Below, in pieces: positions 35,941-48,040 of a DNA stretch of 64,000 bases (positions within the stretch are counted from its first letter, which is position 1; each line of letters opens with the position of its first letter). A program made the translations under genes and the position numbers. This stretch comes from Bathynomus jamesi (taxonomy: Eukaryota > Arthropoda > Malacostraca > Isopoda > Cirolanidae), in contig JAJOZX010002586.1 in the NCBI GenBank assembly GCA_023014485.1, positions 422,501-486,500 of the forward strand, in the 5' to 3' direction. The notes beneath the pieces were generated by a model. The model was not told the DNA's origin, made no database searches, and saw only the letters and a program-made list of their open reading frames with translations.

Positions 35941-35955
35941 TTGTTCACCATCAAT

Positions 35956-37480
35956 TTCATTATACTGATGAATTCTGAATTAAATATACTCTTAGCTGAA
36001 TTAACATATTTGCAAAAAAAGACACAGTTGTATCAGCTGCAAACATTATGAAGTTCAGTATATCAGATGAACGTGGAAGGTCATTTATATATAATAAAAA
36101 CAGAAGTGGACCCAGTAATAAAAATAACAGTGGACCCAGAACTGAGCCCTGTGGCACACCATGTTATGTTTGACAAGCGCTTTAATTGAGCAAACCTTGT
36201 TTACTGATACAAAATGATATCTAGTGGACAAATAACTTTTAAACCAATCACTGATTGCTCCTCTAAATCCATAACAATATAGTAATTTATTAAGTAGAAT
36301 ATTATGGTGTAATACATCAAATGCCTTACTCAAATCCATAAATATTGATATTATTATTTCTTTGATCGCTTTAGCTATATTTGCATTTTCCATAAGATTT
36401 AAAATAGCCATTTCCGTTGTTTTATTATTACGGAAGCCATATTGAATTGAAAATAATAAATTGTAGGATTCTAAATATCACTGCATTCTACATTTTACAA
36501 TTTTTTCAAAAACTTTCCTGAACACAGATAATGAACACACCGGCCTGTAATTTGTTGCTAGTGTAGGATCCCCCCTTTAAAAAGGGGTGTTATACAACCA
36601 GTTTTTAGCATTGATGGGAATATTCCTTTGGAGATATCATACTTTGATTCATAATTTTAGCCAAAGTTACAGATATCTTATCTTTAACAAGTTTAAATAT
36701 AGGTACAGGAATGTTATGAATGTTATTTTTTGCATTTTTTAATTTACCAATAATATTCCGGACCTCAGTAGAAGTATGGTAGCAGGAATAAAAGAAAATG
36801 AATTTATTGGGCTGGGTAGCATATATTCTACGGGTGAGTGATCATTATTTAGTAAATATGAGCGAAGCTTAAACGCTGTTGAAGTAAAATGTATATTTAA
36901 AGAGTCTGTAAGAGAGGTATCTCAGTAATTTTTTCATTATCAACATTTAATTTCTCTATTGAATTTTTCTTAATTTGGTTTCCGAGAAGACTGTTTATGG
37001 TTGTCCAAGTGTTTTTCACGTCTCCTTTATGTTTGGAAAATTGATTGTTATAATAATTATATTTTGCAATTTTGATTATTTTAGTTAATTTGGCTCTGTA
37101 TTGAGTAAATTTGTCTTTAGGAGTTTTTCTTTGTAATTGCAATTTGAATAATTTATCTCTGTTCTTTATTGAAGTGATAATTCCTGGAGTGATCCATGAA
37201 TTTGCGACACTTTTGGCCGAAACTGTTTTTCTCCGTAAAGGAAAGCAAATATTAAAAAATATGGAATAAGGTGTCACAGAAGAACTGAAACATATGATCT
37301 GGGTCATTCATAGGTTGGTCACAGTCAAATCGAGTATTTTCTACAGCCCCAATATATTTTCTTTTGTTAACCGCTGAGATTATTCTGTAATCAATAGTTG
37401 TTTTGTCCGCAGTAGTATTGCCGCAAAAAGATAGAGTGCAATTGCATTGCAACATTGCATCTTGCAACATTGCGTGCAAC
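35956..37480 (-). pseudogene. CR1/Jockey-like LINE, left-arm copy
   Basis: Minus-strand fragments: 36897-37307 (AVNSW-type linker, KNTWTTINSLLGN), 36085-36411 (FMDLSKAFDVLHHN, the RT palm) and 35960-36157 (QGSVLGPLLFLL, then FAADTT where FADDT is usual). Same LINE as 59560-63890, including a 24-bp internal duplication (LGPLLFLL twice). Truncated at the BEL junction 35955. Confidence 0.85.
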
Positions 37481-37581
37481 ATGCTGCGAATGTTTTTGAC
37501 CCCCTTCAACCCCATAAATTATATATAAATATATCTGTGAAATTTAAGGTTAACTTAACCGGGCTGCTCAGGCCCACAAAA

Positions 37582-37617
<36 letters not shown>
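37481..37617. repeat. TTGCAAC unit, spacer and TA microsatellite
   Basis: TTGCAACATTGC-type sequence (37440-37500), then GGGCTGCTCAGGCCCACAAA (about 37560-37579) and (TA)n at 37583-37617. The same order, inverted, is at 59386-59560 on the right arm, a shared junction that dates the composite block before its duplication. Confidence 0.75.
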
Positions 37618-37621
<4 letters not shown>

Positions 37622-37664
37622 AGAAGGCCCAACACAACAACAAACATTTTCGTTTATTTTTGTA

Positions 37665-37700
37665 CTTCAGACGTTTCGACAAATCTTTTGTCATCATCAG
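37665..37700 (-). ncRNA. Hammerhead-like motif in Penelope pseudo-LTR
   Basis: Read on the minus strand: CTGATGA, T, stem GACAAA-AGA-TTTGTC, GAAAC. Both invariant core blocks are present. One unpaired T lies between CTGATGA and the stem. Stem III and stem I pairings are short or unclear, as reported for Penelope-type motifs that act as dimers. Confidence 0.6.
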
Positions 37701-38052
37701 TGAATTATAAACCTTAAAACTGTTTTAGTTTTCGATTGAAGTTCCAAATTTAATAATTTACGTTGCCATAATTTATATAGTTTGGAATTATGGAGGCGTT
37801 TATTATAGAGTTTAAATCTAAGGAACTTAGGTAGGCCTACAATATTATAACTTTTGCACTTAGACAAGAAATCTCCATCACAAATCGCCTTATTAACTTT
37901 CAAATAGACTTCTTCATATTGTCCGTAACAGTTCAGTGCTGATCGGCTATACCTCTGGGTTAATATCAAAGCTATTGACATCTAAGGGAAACGGAGCTTA
38001 CAGCTGAAAAGAAGGACCAACACAACGGCAAACATTTTCGTTTATTTTTGTA

Positions 38053-38088
38053 CTTCAGACGCTTCGACAAATCTTTTGTCATCATCAG
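38053..38088 (-). ncRNA. Hammerhead-like motif, core mutated
   Basis: Same layout as 37665-37700, but GAAAC reads GAAGC, altering the conserved core. Probably inactive. Confidence 0.5.
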
Positions 38089-38221
38089 TGAATTATAAAC
38101 CTTAAAACTGTTTTAGTTTTCGATTAAAGTTCCAAATTTAATAATTTATGTTGCCATAATTTATATAGTTTGGAATTATGGAGGCGTATATATATATATA
38201 TATATATATTAACCCCTCTAC

Positions 38222-39605
38222 CCCTCTGTCTATGGCATTAGGATGTTTGAAGTTGAAGGGGGCTCTGGTTAGGTGGCAGCAACGGATTTGTTACTCTGGA
38301 GTATCTGGTACCGAATAGGGAATCGCAGAGGTTCTCTTATACTACTCTCCGATTTCTTATTGTAGTGGATCGGGGGATTCTGTGGAGCTTACTAAATTCT
38401 CTAAAGGTTACCCGATTCTTCTTGTAACGTATCGAGAAATTATTTTTCTCTATTTCAGACGAAGTTCTCTGAACAGAGCAAGGCTCGAAGGATGTAAATT
38501 TGAAAAATTGTTCGGCTTTATATACTGAATTTTTGGTGACATCAGTATTATTTAATGTTAACTTGTTTTGTTTTTTATTCTCAATAGGCTGCCTTATTTT
38601 TCAAAATATTTGAAAATTAGGTAAATATTTTAGCTGTAGCAATGTCTAGACCAGTGGTGCACAAACTTTTTTGATGTGAGGGCCAAACCAACCATCTGTT
38701 TTATATGTAGGGGCCAGATATATAGATATTCTATTTTTTATAAATATGCATTTTTATAACCAGGGGTAATATTTCAGATTTTTCTTTGGGTAGCTACCCT
38801 TTTCTTGTGAAAAATGCGAATTGAAAAGACCCGTGGGGGCCACACTTGGCGCGCGGGCCAGGGTTTGTGCATCACTGGTCTAGACAGATAAGCAAAATAT
38901 TTGAAGATGAAGTCATATTTTTATTTTAACGGCATATTGACAGATCTGATGTTATGATGATCTGCCGAGTTAACTAAAAATAGAAATTGAAATATGCATT
39001 TTATAATGAATTACAATTAAACATGCATACGAGCAGAAATTAAATGCTTAAGATTTAAAATTAAACATTAAGCAAGACATGACTTCATCTTTTACAACGA
39101 AGAGAGAATGTGTACAAAAACTAATATTGCAGAATTTAACAAGATTACATTATTAAGCTAAATCTAAAAAAATGATTAAGTAATTTAAAAAGAAATAATT
39201 CACCAATTAGTCAGCAGAAATAAAATAGAAAGTGAATAAAAAATTTTACCCAAACTTCGTCAGCGTTATGCGAATTGGGACTCTGTATGTTAAAGTGAAT
39301 ATAAGAATAAAATATATAAGACTGTAAGAATTATGTAAATATAAGGATTATATAAATATAAGGATTATATGGATATACGAATTATATAAATATACGAATT
39401 ATACGAATGAATATAAGAATTATACGAATGAATATAAGAATTATATGAATAAATATAAGAATTATATGAATGAATATAAGAATTATATGAATGAATATAA
39501 GAATTCTATGAATGAATAAAATAATTATATGAATGAATATAACATTTATATGAATGAATATAAGAATTATATGAATATAGGAATTATTCCCTGTTCATTT
39601 TTACA
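38222..39605 (-). repeat. Gypsy copy A 3' LTR
   Basis: Begins (minus strand) TGTAAAAATGAACAGGG at 39605, just after the purine-rich GAGGGAAGAGCCC, a plausible polypurine tract, and runs to about 38222 (CCATAGACAGAGGGG). 39340-39590 is a minisatellite of AATATAAGAATTATATGAATG-type units, longer than in copy B. The exact end is uncertain because no 5' LTR is available for comparison. Confidence 0.65.
38652..38877. mobile_element. hAT-type MITE with empty-site proof
   Basis: 226 bp, ends CAGTGGTGCACAAAC / GTTTGTGCATCACTG (one mismatch), flanked by GTCTAGAC at 38644-38651 and 38878-38885. The matching place in copy B (49775-49782) has one GTCTAGAC and no insert, a paralogous empty site. Non-coding. 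Confidence 0.95.
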
Positions 39606-39778
39606 GGGCTCTTCCCTCTAGAAGGATATTAATACAAAAATATAGCATCCTAACTAATTCTAACTAGATGGTAACTAATGGTTTTTATAATACAGATTTA
39701 TATACACAACATAAGTCAGGGTGGTTAAGTCTAGTTCAGGCAGTATGAGGACGCACTCTTGGCCGTGCATAAATAGTT

Positions 39779-40033
39779 TCACATAGTACAATTTTTTTTC
39801 CTTTGCCATTGCGAGAATAGTCTTTTCACTACAAATATACAGAAGATAATAGCATACGCAATGATAATACTAACGGCAGATGTTGGTAAATAATTGTATT
39901 GGCTACAGTATTTGTAAAAGGTTATTCTGGTTATCATTTGAAATTTTTTTTTTTTAAAACGACTCATTCGATTATTACATTTAGGGGCATGAAGTCCAGG
40001 TAGGAAGGTCACCGGTTTCATGGCGGAATCCAA
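39779..40033 (-). CDS. Small membrane-type frame downstream of gypsy pol
   Basis: 84 codons starting MDSAMKPVTFLPGLHAP. Residues about 50-70 (SAVSIIIAYAIIFCIFVV) form one strong hydrophobic segment followed by basic residues, so a single-pass membrane protein is predicted. It lies between the pol C-terminus and the LTR, where some gypsy elements carry an extra reading frame. Copy B has the same region at about 48747-48985 with a broken frame. I see no signal peptide or cleavage motif and do not call it an envelope gene. Confidence 0.4.
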   Translation of the reverse strand: MDSAMKPVTFLPGLHAPKCNNRMSRFKKKKFQMITRITFYKYCSQYNYLPTSAVSIIIAYAIIFCIFVVKRLFSQWQRKKNCTM

Positions 40034-40120
40034 GATGTTTATAGTAGGTTAGAATTTAGTTTCAGACACAAAGGGGCACGAGTTGTTAATTGTAATCTCA
40101 ACATTATAAGGGAAACAATT

Positions 40121-41480
40121 TTATTCATATCTACGTCTTAAATTATACGGAGCTCTTGGTGGTCGTGTAGATGTTTGTGTTTGCATACGGAGTGGTCGGC
40201 CTTGCTTAGGTGGTAGTTGGGGTCGAATATTAAGCTCGGATTCTGAGTGTGTTCGTTTTTTTTGTGAAGGTTCTAGTTCTCGTGGTTGATGCATTTGCGG
40301 CCGGAATGTAGGGTCCGTGCGTCGATCAACAATCGGTGAGGGTGGTGACGGAGGAGATGGTGGAGTTGGAGGAGATGGTGGAGTTCCACTGAGTGATCCT
40401 CTAGAATGGGTTTCTCCAGGGGTAGGTTCCGATGGGACTCTCGGTTCTGGGACCTCTTCTTGTTCAGAGATTGGCTCGAGTACTGGTGGTATTACCAGGT
40501 ACCAATCTTCGTCACGGGTATTGGTTTCTGCGGTGACCACTTCGGTTTTGTGGTTCATGCTGGATTTGTTAATACCTTGATCTTTTGAAGGATAGGTGGC
40601 TCGAACGCCTGTCAGATGTTTTTTGGGAAGGTGTTGTTCGGCAGCGATCTTCAAATTAATTATTAGCGTGAATGATTTTTAGTTTTGAATGATCTCGGAA
40701 GTCGAGGATTTCGTAACGGTTCTTTCCGAGGTTTTACATAATCCTATATGGGCCATCCCATCTTGGGTATAATTTGCTATGAGCACTTGGCGGTTTCACT
40801 CTCTTTATGTAACATCGCATACGGACGATTATAGTCCGCTCACGGGGATGACGCCTATGTTGCTCTTGCTCCATCTGTTGGTTTCGTTGGTCTGGGGCAT
40901 ATCGGATTATGTCAAAAATTTTGAAAGATCGTTCAAGTAGTTGCTGATTTGGTCGATTTGGTCAGGCAAATCAAAAGGTAGTCGTTTGTCGTAGTCATAT
41001 AGGACGAAATAAGGGATATCCCCGATGGACACGTTATAACCGTTGTTGATGGCTGTTTGCACCATGGGGAGGGAATCATCCTATGTACGGGAGGATGCAT
41101 CGACAACGTGGCGAAGGGCTTCAAAGGTCTTCCGACTAATCCTTTCCACAAAGCCGTTTGCCTGCAGATGGTGTGCCACAATATGTGTTTTCAATTTTAC
41201 ACATGTTGCAAAGTGACTCGAACAGTTTGGAAGTGAAACTACGGGCGTTATCCGAAATTAGGATGGAAGGAGTAGTATGGTTTTGGATGACGCGTTCCAC
41301 TAGGGCTCTTGCCACAGTTTCCGCGGTCTGGTTTGGAATGGCAACTATTTCGCTGTAACGCGAGAAGTGATCCGTAAACACAATGATGTACTGGTTTCCC
41401 TTTGATGTTTTGGGGAATGATCGTAATATGTCCATTCCAGTTCTTTGACAAGGACGTTCGCATACTGGATATTTATGCAT
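40121..41480 (-). pseudogene. Gypsy A integrase and proline-rich tail
   Basis: 41136-41480 has GMDILRSF (first Asp), ILISDNARSF (second Asp) and a frame change shortly before the Glu. 40933-41181 is shifted. 40121-40654 is the tail with PPSPPTPPSPPSPPSP and basic residues. The HHCC zinc-binding domain is absent because of the deletion near 41485. Confidence 0.8.
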
Positions 41481-41484
41481 AAGT

Positions 41485-42970
41485 TTCTATTTTATTCACT
41501 TGGGTGTCGGGCTTGAGTCTCGACAATCCGTCTGGAATAACTTGAAGTTTTCCTGGTTTGTATACGATTTTGGCCGCAAAGTCCTGAATCAAGAGAGCCC
41601 ATCTGCTCAACTTTCATTCAAGTAGCTTGTCTTTGAAGAGATACGTGAGTGGCTTATGGTCAGTTTTGGTGGTTACATCGTAACCGTAGACGATATTTCG
41701 GAATTTTTTCAAAGACTCTCAGTCCGTAGTGGAATAATTTCGTTCAGGATTACACCATCTTCGTCCTGTAATAGGACGGCTCCTAGTCCATAGGGGGAAA
41801 CATTTGTGGCTATGACAAAGGGTTTGGTGTAATCGGGATATTGGAGGATGGGATGGCAAGTTAGTTTACCGATTAAAGTTTCAAAAGCATGTTGGTGATC
41901 AGATTCCCAATTAAATTTAGCATTTTTCTGGAACAATTTGGTAATGGGTTTAGCGATGTTCTAAAATTGGGGGATAAAATTTCGATAGAATCCGACAAAT
42001 CCAATAAATGTACGAGCGTCGTCGATGGTTTTAGGTACAGGGTACCTTTCCAGTGCTTCAAGTTTGGCTGGATCAGGTTTAATTCCAGTGGATTATAGTA
42101 GAAATTCTAAGTATACCAGGGATTCCTCTAAAAAGTTGCACTTTGCAAGTGTCAGTTTAAGTTGTGCTTTTCTCAAGCGTGATAGCAAATTCTGAAGACG
42201 TTGAAAGTGTGTTTTTATATCCGACCTGTAAGCGATAATATCGTCAAGATAGACCAGAGCTTCGACACCTAGTATGTCGGAGAGGACTATATTCATCAAC
42301 CTAGAGAAATTAGCAGGCCCATTTCGGACTCCGAAAGTTAAAACCTGGAATTCGTAATGGCCTCGGTTAGTGGAGAAAGTAGTCAATACCCAAGATTCGG
42401 GACTGACTGCATTTGCCAATAACCGGATGCTAAATCGAGGGATGAAAAGAAGTTAGCTCTCCCTACGTTCAGAATTGTTTCCTGCATGTTTGGAATAGGG
42501 AAACGGTCTGGGATGGTAATGTTGTTTAGGCCTGTAAAATCTACACAAGGGCGAGATTTCCGTCCTTTTTGGAAACAAGAATCATAAGAGCGGACCAGGG
42601 ACTAGCTGAAGGCTGAATGACATCCTGCTCCAACATGTCCTAGATGTGTTCCTCAATAGTTACTAATTGGGAATGTGGAACCCTGTAGGGAGGAAGGAAG
42701 ATGGGTTTGGAATTGGGTTCCAGCTTGATTTCGAAAGGGACCAAATTAGTTCGGCCCAGAGGATCTCCTTTTAGGGCAATCACATCTCCATTTCGTATCA
42801 GGAAATCGAGAAGTGATTCCAGTAGTTCGGGATCCTGTAAGTCTGGTGACTCCTGAAGGGAGTGCTCCAGACATTTCTTATATTCTTCTTTTAATGCTGA
42901 AGGGTTTAACTCTAAGGAACTGGAAACACGATTTATAGTACTGGTGGGGAAATCTGAATTTATTTCTACT
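41485..42970 (-). pseudogene. Gypsy A reverse transcriptase / RNase H
   Basis: 42093-42419 has FQVLTFGVRNGPANFSRL and ALVYLDDIIAY, an intact YLDD. 42420-42970 carries the N-terminal fingers, absent from copy B. 41709-41936 is the start of RNase H (FNWESDHQHAF..PILQYPDYTKPF), but the usual D-A-S block reads TNVSPYG. Frames are interrupted by stops. Confidence 0.8.
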
Positions 42971-43106
42971 GTGGAAACAGTTCATATTTTCTGATTTGAA
43001 GTTAATTCAATCGGGCTTTTTCCTTTGTTTAAACAAACAACAGGGATAGCTGAATTCTGACATGACTAAGAACTTGGGCAATAAGAACATCTCTTTTGAA
43101 ATTATT

Positions 43107-43960
43107 TTAGTCTGTAATAAGAGTACGATCTGACTCTAATAGTTTTCCTTTACCGTTTACTACTCTTGCTATGAAACAAATCTTCTCATAAGGTGCTACT
43201 GTTATATGCTCTGTAGGGCATATGAAAAATTGTGAATCTGACTCTGGTTCTGTGATTAAAATTTGCCTTATTGGCTGAAAAATCGTTTCAGTTGGATTTC
43301 GAATCTCAATTGCTGAGTTAACTGAAACTGGCTGACTGGAAACTGACTGACTGAAAACTGACTGACTGGAAACTGACTGTGTTGATCCTACTAGATTCAA
43401 CAATTGGAACTGATTACTCTGGGGGCTGATTTCTGGGGCGGTTGTCCCTCTGGATATAACCGACTGACTTGAACTGCTATAAACTGGAATGGGTTTCCTA
43501 TTTGTTTCGGAAATCCGAACTAAACTGGTTCTGTTCGCATTAAGCTGTCTATTATTCTCATGGAGAGGGTTTGTCCTATTACTACACTTAACTAATTTTC
43601 CGACTGCGTAAATTTCCCATTGATTCCGGTTGAAGAAATCCATACCTAGTAAAATATCTGTCTGAAAGGTGGCGACTGCGTCCACAATACATTTTGCGGA
43701 TATAGCGCATTACCAATTTCTAAATATAATTCGATTTCTCCATATGTAGGTATGGGTGTGCCTATAACTCCTCTGATTTGGCAGGAAGATGCCTTAATTT
43801 CATATTTATAATCTGTACTCTCTAGTAACTCATCTGCACATTGTTTCTTAATTAATGTCGCACGTGTTCCTGTAACTAGGAAAGCGGTTAAATCTCGGTT
43901 ATCTGTGCTGCAATTTATTATTAAATCTAGTAGGTTCGCACCTATTATCCTGATGGGTAG
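43107..43960 (-). pseudogene. Gypsy A protease region
   Basis: At about 43880-43900 the protease motif reads LVTG where copy B has LDTG, removing the catalytic Asp. 43107-43685 includes TDILLGMDFFNRNQW and a short repeat of SQSVSSQSV units. Part of the pol precursor. Confidence 0.75.
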
Positions 43961-44057
43961 TTTATGTGTGTATGTCGGTTTATTACTTCTAATTAGGAGG
44001 GAGGAAGTTGAACTGCTGCCTCCGAAGTGGGATCTAAAAAAGAACTTGAACTGATTT

Positions 44058-44970
44058 CTATCGGAGGACCTGAGTTATATGAGACCGGATCACCATACAC
44101 TGGAAGGTCATCTTGAAAAGTGTACTCTGGGGAAACTCATTCTTCAAGGGTGTTTCTATGTACCGAACCATCCGACCTTGCTGATTATATTGGGGTCTGG
44201 ACATTGGGTAATAGTGTGGTTGACTTTGTGGTCGTGATCTGTTTGGTAAGTGGTTCTGTTGAGGCTGGAAACTAATTGGTTTCTGCGAATTGGAGGGCTT
44301 TTGGGAACGTTGGTGGTTTGATCTCTGGAAGTGGGGCCTGTACCCTACGCAATTAAAACACTGAGGAGGAGGGCGTGCATTCTGGGTTTGTTGGGCTTTT
44401 TTCTGAGGTGGTGTTCTCTGCATCGACCTAGATTTATAGGGTTGTTGTTGCTGCTGAATGTGGTGTATGGGGTCTCTCTACCCTTCCGGTAGTTCTGGCT
44501 CGCTAAGTCTGGGTAATGTTCCCTTGTTTTATTTATGGCTACACTTACTTGTTTGTCAGTATTTAGACACTCTTGAAATTTATTTTTAGGTGCTACAGGT
44601 AGGTTTTGGTAAATGGATGATGCTACTATTAGGTTTCTTTGCTTTGAAGTAAATGTAATGTCGCATGCATTTTCTGCGGCTCGGAGGGCTTCTCCTAGGA
44701 GTTTCTGTGTTCGTGTAATAAAATTATTTAAATCGTCATGTTCTTCTTTCTTCCATTTAGCTTGGAAGACAGCTTCTAATGTGGCAAAGGCTGTGCGAGT
44801 GTTATTTCTTTGAAAAATTCTAATAAGTGTTTTTTTAAAATTGTCCCTAGTTGGAGCTTCGCTAATAGATGGGACGTATGTAACTGTATCATGGGCATTC
44901 CCCTCTTTAGGGTCAATAAACCTTTTAGCTTCCCGAATCTTTATATCATCATCTGTGATGTTTTTGCGTA
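44058..44970 (-). pseudogene. Gypsy A gag
   Basis: 44345-44970 holds the capsid-like part (RIFQRNNTRTAFATLEAVF, CLNTDKQVSVAINKTREHYP). A frame change follows into 44058-44423, rich in Gln/Pro, with CFNCVGYRPHFQ, a degenerate zinc knuckle. The ATG at 44998 lies across the inverted junction and is not the native start. Confidence 0.75.
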
Positions 44971-45099
44971 AGATCCCACTTCGGAGGCAGCAGTTCAACT
45001 TCCTCCCTCCTAATTAGAAGTAATAAACCGACATACACACATAAACTACCCATCGGGATAATAGGTGCGAACCTACTAGATTTAATAATAAATTGCAGC

Positions 45100-46730
45100 A
45101 CAGATAACCGAGATTTAACCGCTCTCCTAGATACAGGAACACGTGCGACATTAATTAAGAAACAATGTGCAGATGAGTTACTAAAGAGTACAGATTATAA
45201 ATATGAAATTAAGGCATCTTCCTGCCAAATCAGAGGAGTTATAGGCACACCCATACCTACATATGGAGAAATCGAATTATATTTAGAAATTGGTAATGCG
45301 CTATATCCGCAAAATGTATTGTGGACGCAGTCGCCACCTTTCAGACAGATATCTTACTAGGTATGGATTTCTTCAACCGGAATCAATGGGAAATTTACGC
45401 AGTCGGAAAATTAGTTAAGTGTAGAAATAGGACAAACCCTCTCCATGAGAATAATAGACAGCTTAATGCGAACAGAACCAGTTTAGTTCGTATTTCCGAA
45501 ACAAATAGGAAACCCATTCCAGTTTATAGCAGTTCAAGTCAGTCGGTTGCATCCAGAGGGACAACCGCCCCAGAAATCAGCCCCCAGAGTAATCAGTTCC
45601 AATTGTTGAATCTAGTAGGATCAACACAGTCAGTTTCCAGTCAGTCAGTTTCCAGTCAGTCAGTTTTCAGTCAGCCAGTTTCAGTTAACTCAGCAATTGA
45701 GATTTGAAATCCAACTGAAACGATTTTTCAGCCAATAAGGCAAATTTTAATCACCGAACCAGAGTCAGATTCACAATTTTTCATATGCCCTACAGAGCAT
45801 ATAACAGTAGCACCTTATGAGAAGATTTGTTTCATAGCAAGAGTAGTAAACGGTAAAGGAAAACTATTAGAGTCAGATCGTACTCTTATTACCAGACTAA
45901 AATAATTTCAAAAGAGATGTTCTTATTGCCCAAGTTCTTAGTCATGGTCAGAATTCAGCTATCCCTGTTGTTTGTTTAAACAAAGGAAAAAGCCCGATTG
46001 AATTAACTTCAAATCAGAGAATATGAACTGTTTCCACAGTAGAAATAAATTCAGATTTCCCCACCAGTACTATAAATCGTGTTTCCAGTGTCCGAAATGG
46101 GCCTGCTAATTTCTCTAGATTGATGAATATAGTCCTTTCCGACCTATTAGGTGCCGAAGCTTTTGTCTATCAGGACGATATTATCGTTTACAGTTCGGAA
46201 ATAAAAACACACTTTAAACGTCTTCAGAATTTGCTATCACGCTTGAGAAAAGCACACCTTAAACTGACACTTGCAAAGGGCAACTTTTTAGAAGAATCCC
46301 TGATATACTTAGAATTTCTACTATAATCCACTGGAATTAAACCTGATCCAGCCAAACTTGAAGCACTGGAAAGGTACCCTGTACCTAAAACCATCGACGA
46401 CGCTCGTGCATTTATTGGATTTGTCGGATTCTATCGAAATTTTATTCCCCAATTTTAGAACATCGCTAAACCCATTACCAATTTGTTCCAGAAAAATGCT
46501 AAATTTAATTGGGAATCTGATCACCAACATGCTTTTGAAACTTTAATCGGTAAACTAACTTGCCATCCCATCCTCCAATATCCCGATTACACCAAACCCT
46601 TTGTCATAGCCATAAATGTTTCCTCCTATGGACTAGGAGCCGTCCTATTACAGGACGTAGATGGTGTAATCCTTAACGGAATTATTCCACTACGGACCGA
46701 GAGTCTTTGAATTAATTCCGAAATATCGTC
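45100..46730 (+). pseudogene. Gypsy B protease / reverse transcriptase / RNase H
   Basis: ALLDTGTRATLIKKQC (45120-45170) is an aspartic protease active-site motif. 45321-45707 matches copy A's TDILLGMDFF frame, ending at a stop. From 46100: FSRLMNIVLSD and FVYQDDIIVY, then RNase H start FNWESDHQHAF and VSSYGLGAVLL. Stops at 46324-46326 and elsewhere. Confidence 0.8.
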
Positions 46731-46806
46731 TACGGCTACGATGTAACCACCAAAACTGACCATAAGCCACTCACGTATCTTCAAAGACAAGCTACTTGAA
46801 TGAAAG

Positions 46807-47841
46807 TTGAGTAGATGGGCTCTGTTGGTTCAGGACTTTGCGGCCAAAATCGTATACAAACCAGGAAAACTTAAAGTTATTCCAGACGGATTGTCAAGAC
46901 TCAAGCCCGACACCCAAGTGAATAAGATAGAAACTCTTCCTGTGTTCGACCACGAATGTCTGCAATACTCCCAACAACAGGATCAACACACTCAGAACCT
47001 TCTGGCTCGCCTGGAACAAAAGGAACCATCGAAGGTAAAAGAGGGGCTCGTACTTTTTAGGAACGAAGATGGAAACGACATCGTGGAAATACCAAAGGAT
47101 CTCATAGATATAGCCATCGGACATTGTCACGACTCACCTTTGTATGGCCACATGGGGCCGGATCGCACCATCAAGTGTCTTTTAGAGCGATGCTATTTTC
47201 CTGAAATGAACAAAACGGTACATGAATACATCGCTGAATGCCCGTTTTGTTTAAAACATAAAGGCAACGTACCGTCCACAGCTCCCATTCATAACTATCC
47301 AGTATGCGAACGTCCTTGTCAAAAAACTGGAATGGACATATTACGACCATTCCCTAAAACATCAAAGGGAAACCAGTACATCATTGTGTTTACTGATCAC
47401 TTCTCGCGTTACAGCGAAATAGTTGCCATTCCAAACCAGACCTCGGAAACTGTGGCAAGAGCCCTAGTGGTACGCGTCATCCAAAACCATACTACTCCTT
47501 CCATCCTAATTTCGGATAACGCCCTTAGTTTCACTTCCAAACTGTTCGAGTCACTTTGTAACATGTGTAAAATTGAAAACACACATATTGTGGCATACTA
47601 TCTGCAGGCAAACGGCTTAGTTGAAAGGCACAGTCGGAAGAGCTTAGAAGCCATCCGCCACGTTGTCGATGCATCCGCTCGTACATGGGATGATTCCCTC
47701 CCGATGGTGCAAACAACCATCAACAACGGCTATAACGTGTCCATCGGAGACATCCCTTATTTCGTCCTAAAGTATATGACTACGACAAACGACTACCTTT
47801 TGATATGCCTGACCAAATCGACCAAATTAGCAACTACTTGA
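46807..47841 (+). pseudogene. Gypsy B integrase, nearly complete
   Basis: 344 codons. Order: RNase H/IN linker (KPGKLKVIPDGLSRL); zinc-binding H-H-C-C as HDSPLYGHMG...CPFCLKHKG (about residues 105-150); catalytic Asp in GMDILRPF, second Asp in ILISDNALSF, Glu in GLVERHSRKS. The retroviral-type integrase fold inserts the cDNA. The frame ends at 47841, before the C-terminal PKWDGPYRIM segment (around 48010), so one frameshift separates them. Confidence 0.85.
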
Positions 47842-48040
47842 ACGATCTTTCAAAATTTTGGACATAATCCGATATGTCCCAGACCAACGAAACCAACAGA
47901 TGGAGCAAGAGCAACATAGGCGTCATCCCCGTGAGCGGACTATAATCGTCGGTATGCGATGTTACATAAAGAGAGTGAAACCGCCAAGTGCTCATCGCAA
48001 ATTATACCCAAAATGGGATGGCCCATATAGGATTATGTAA

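Larger units (their letters stand above)
32131..35955 (-). mobile_element. BEL/Pao retrotransposon, truncated and decayed
   Basis: Read on the minus strand from 35955: gag, zinc knuckles, aspartic protease, reverse transcriptase, RNase H. It stops at a TA microsatellite (32131-32160) before the integrase and 3' LTR. The 5' side joins the left-arm LINE at 35955, where ATGAAAT-like sequence is shared, so the 5' LTR is also absent. Multiple stops and frame changes. A MITE at 35039-35512 splits gag. Confidence 0.85.
37618..38190 (-). mobile_element. Two Penelope pseudo-LTR pieces around an ORF start
   Basis: The pseudo-LTR segment (GCCTCCATAATT... to ...TTCTTTTCA) occurs at about 37618-37805 and again at 38010-38187. 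Between them 37697-37981 encodes SIALILTQRYSRSALNC, the same N-terminal protein region as 52987-53366. The order is that expected for tandem Penelope-like units. A TA tract separates it from the gypsy LTR. Confidence 0.8.
38209..44970 (-). mobile_element. Ty3/gypsy retrotransposon copy A (left arm)
   Basis: Minus-strand order from 44970: gag, protease region, reverse transcriptase, RNase H, integrase, proline-rich C-terminus, small membrane-type frame, 3' LTR. No 5' LTR: gag is cut at the head-to-head junction with copy B (44971). Compared with copy B it lacks about 355 bp that encode the integrase zinc-binding domain (B 46936-47290), and its protease catalytic Asp codon is changed. It carries a hAT MITE in the LTR. 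Several frame changes; inactive. Confidence 0.88.

Noticed and set aside
44345..44998. ATG at 44998 as native gag start
   Set aside because: The first codons lie on the far side of the inverted-repeat junction (44971) and belong to the opposite arm.
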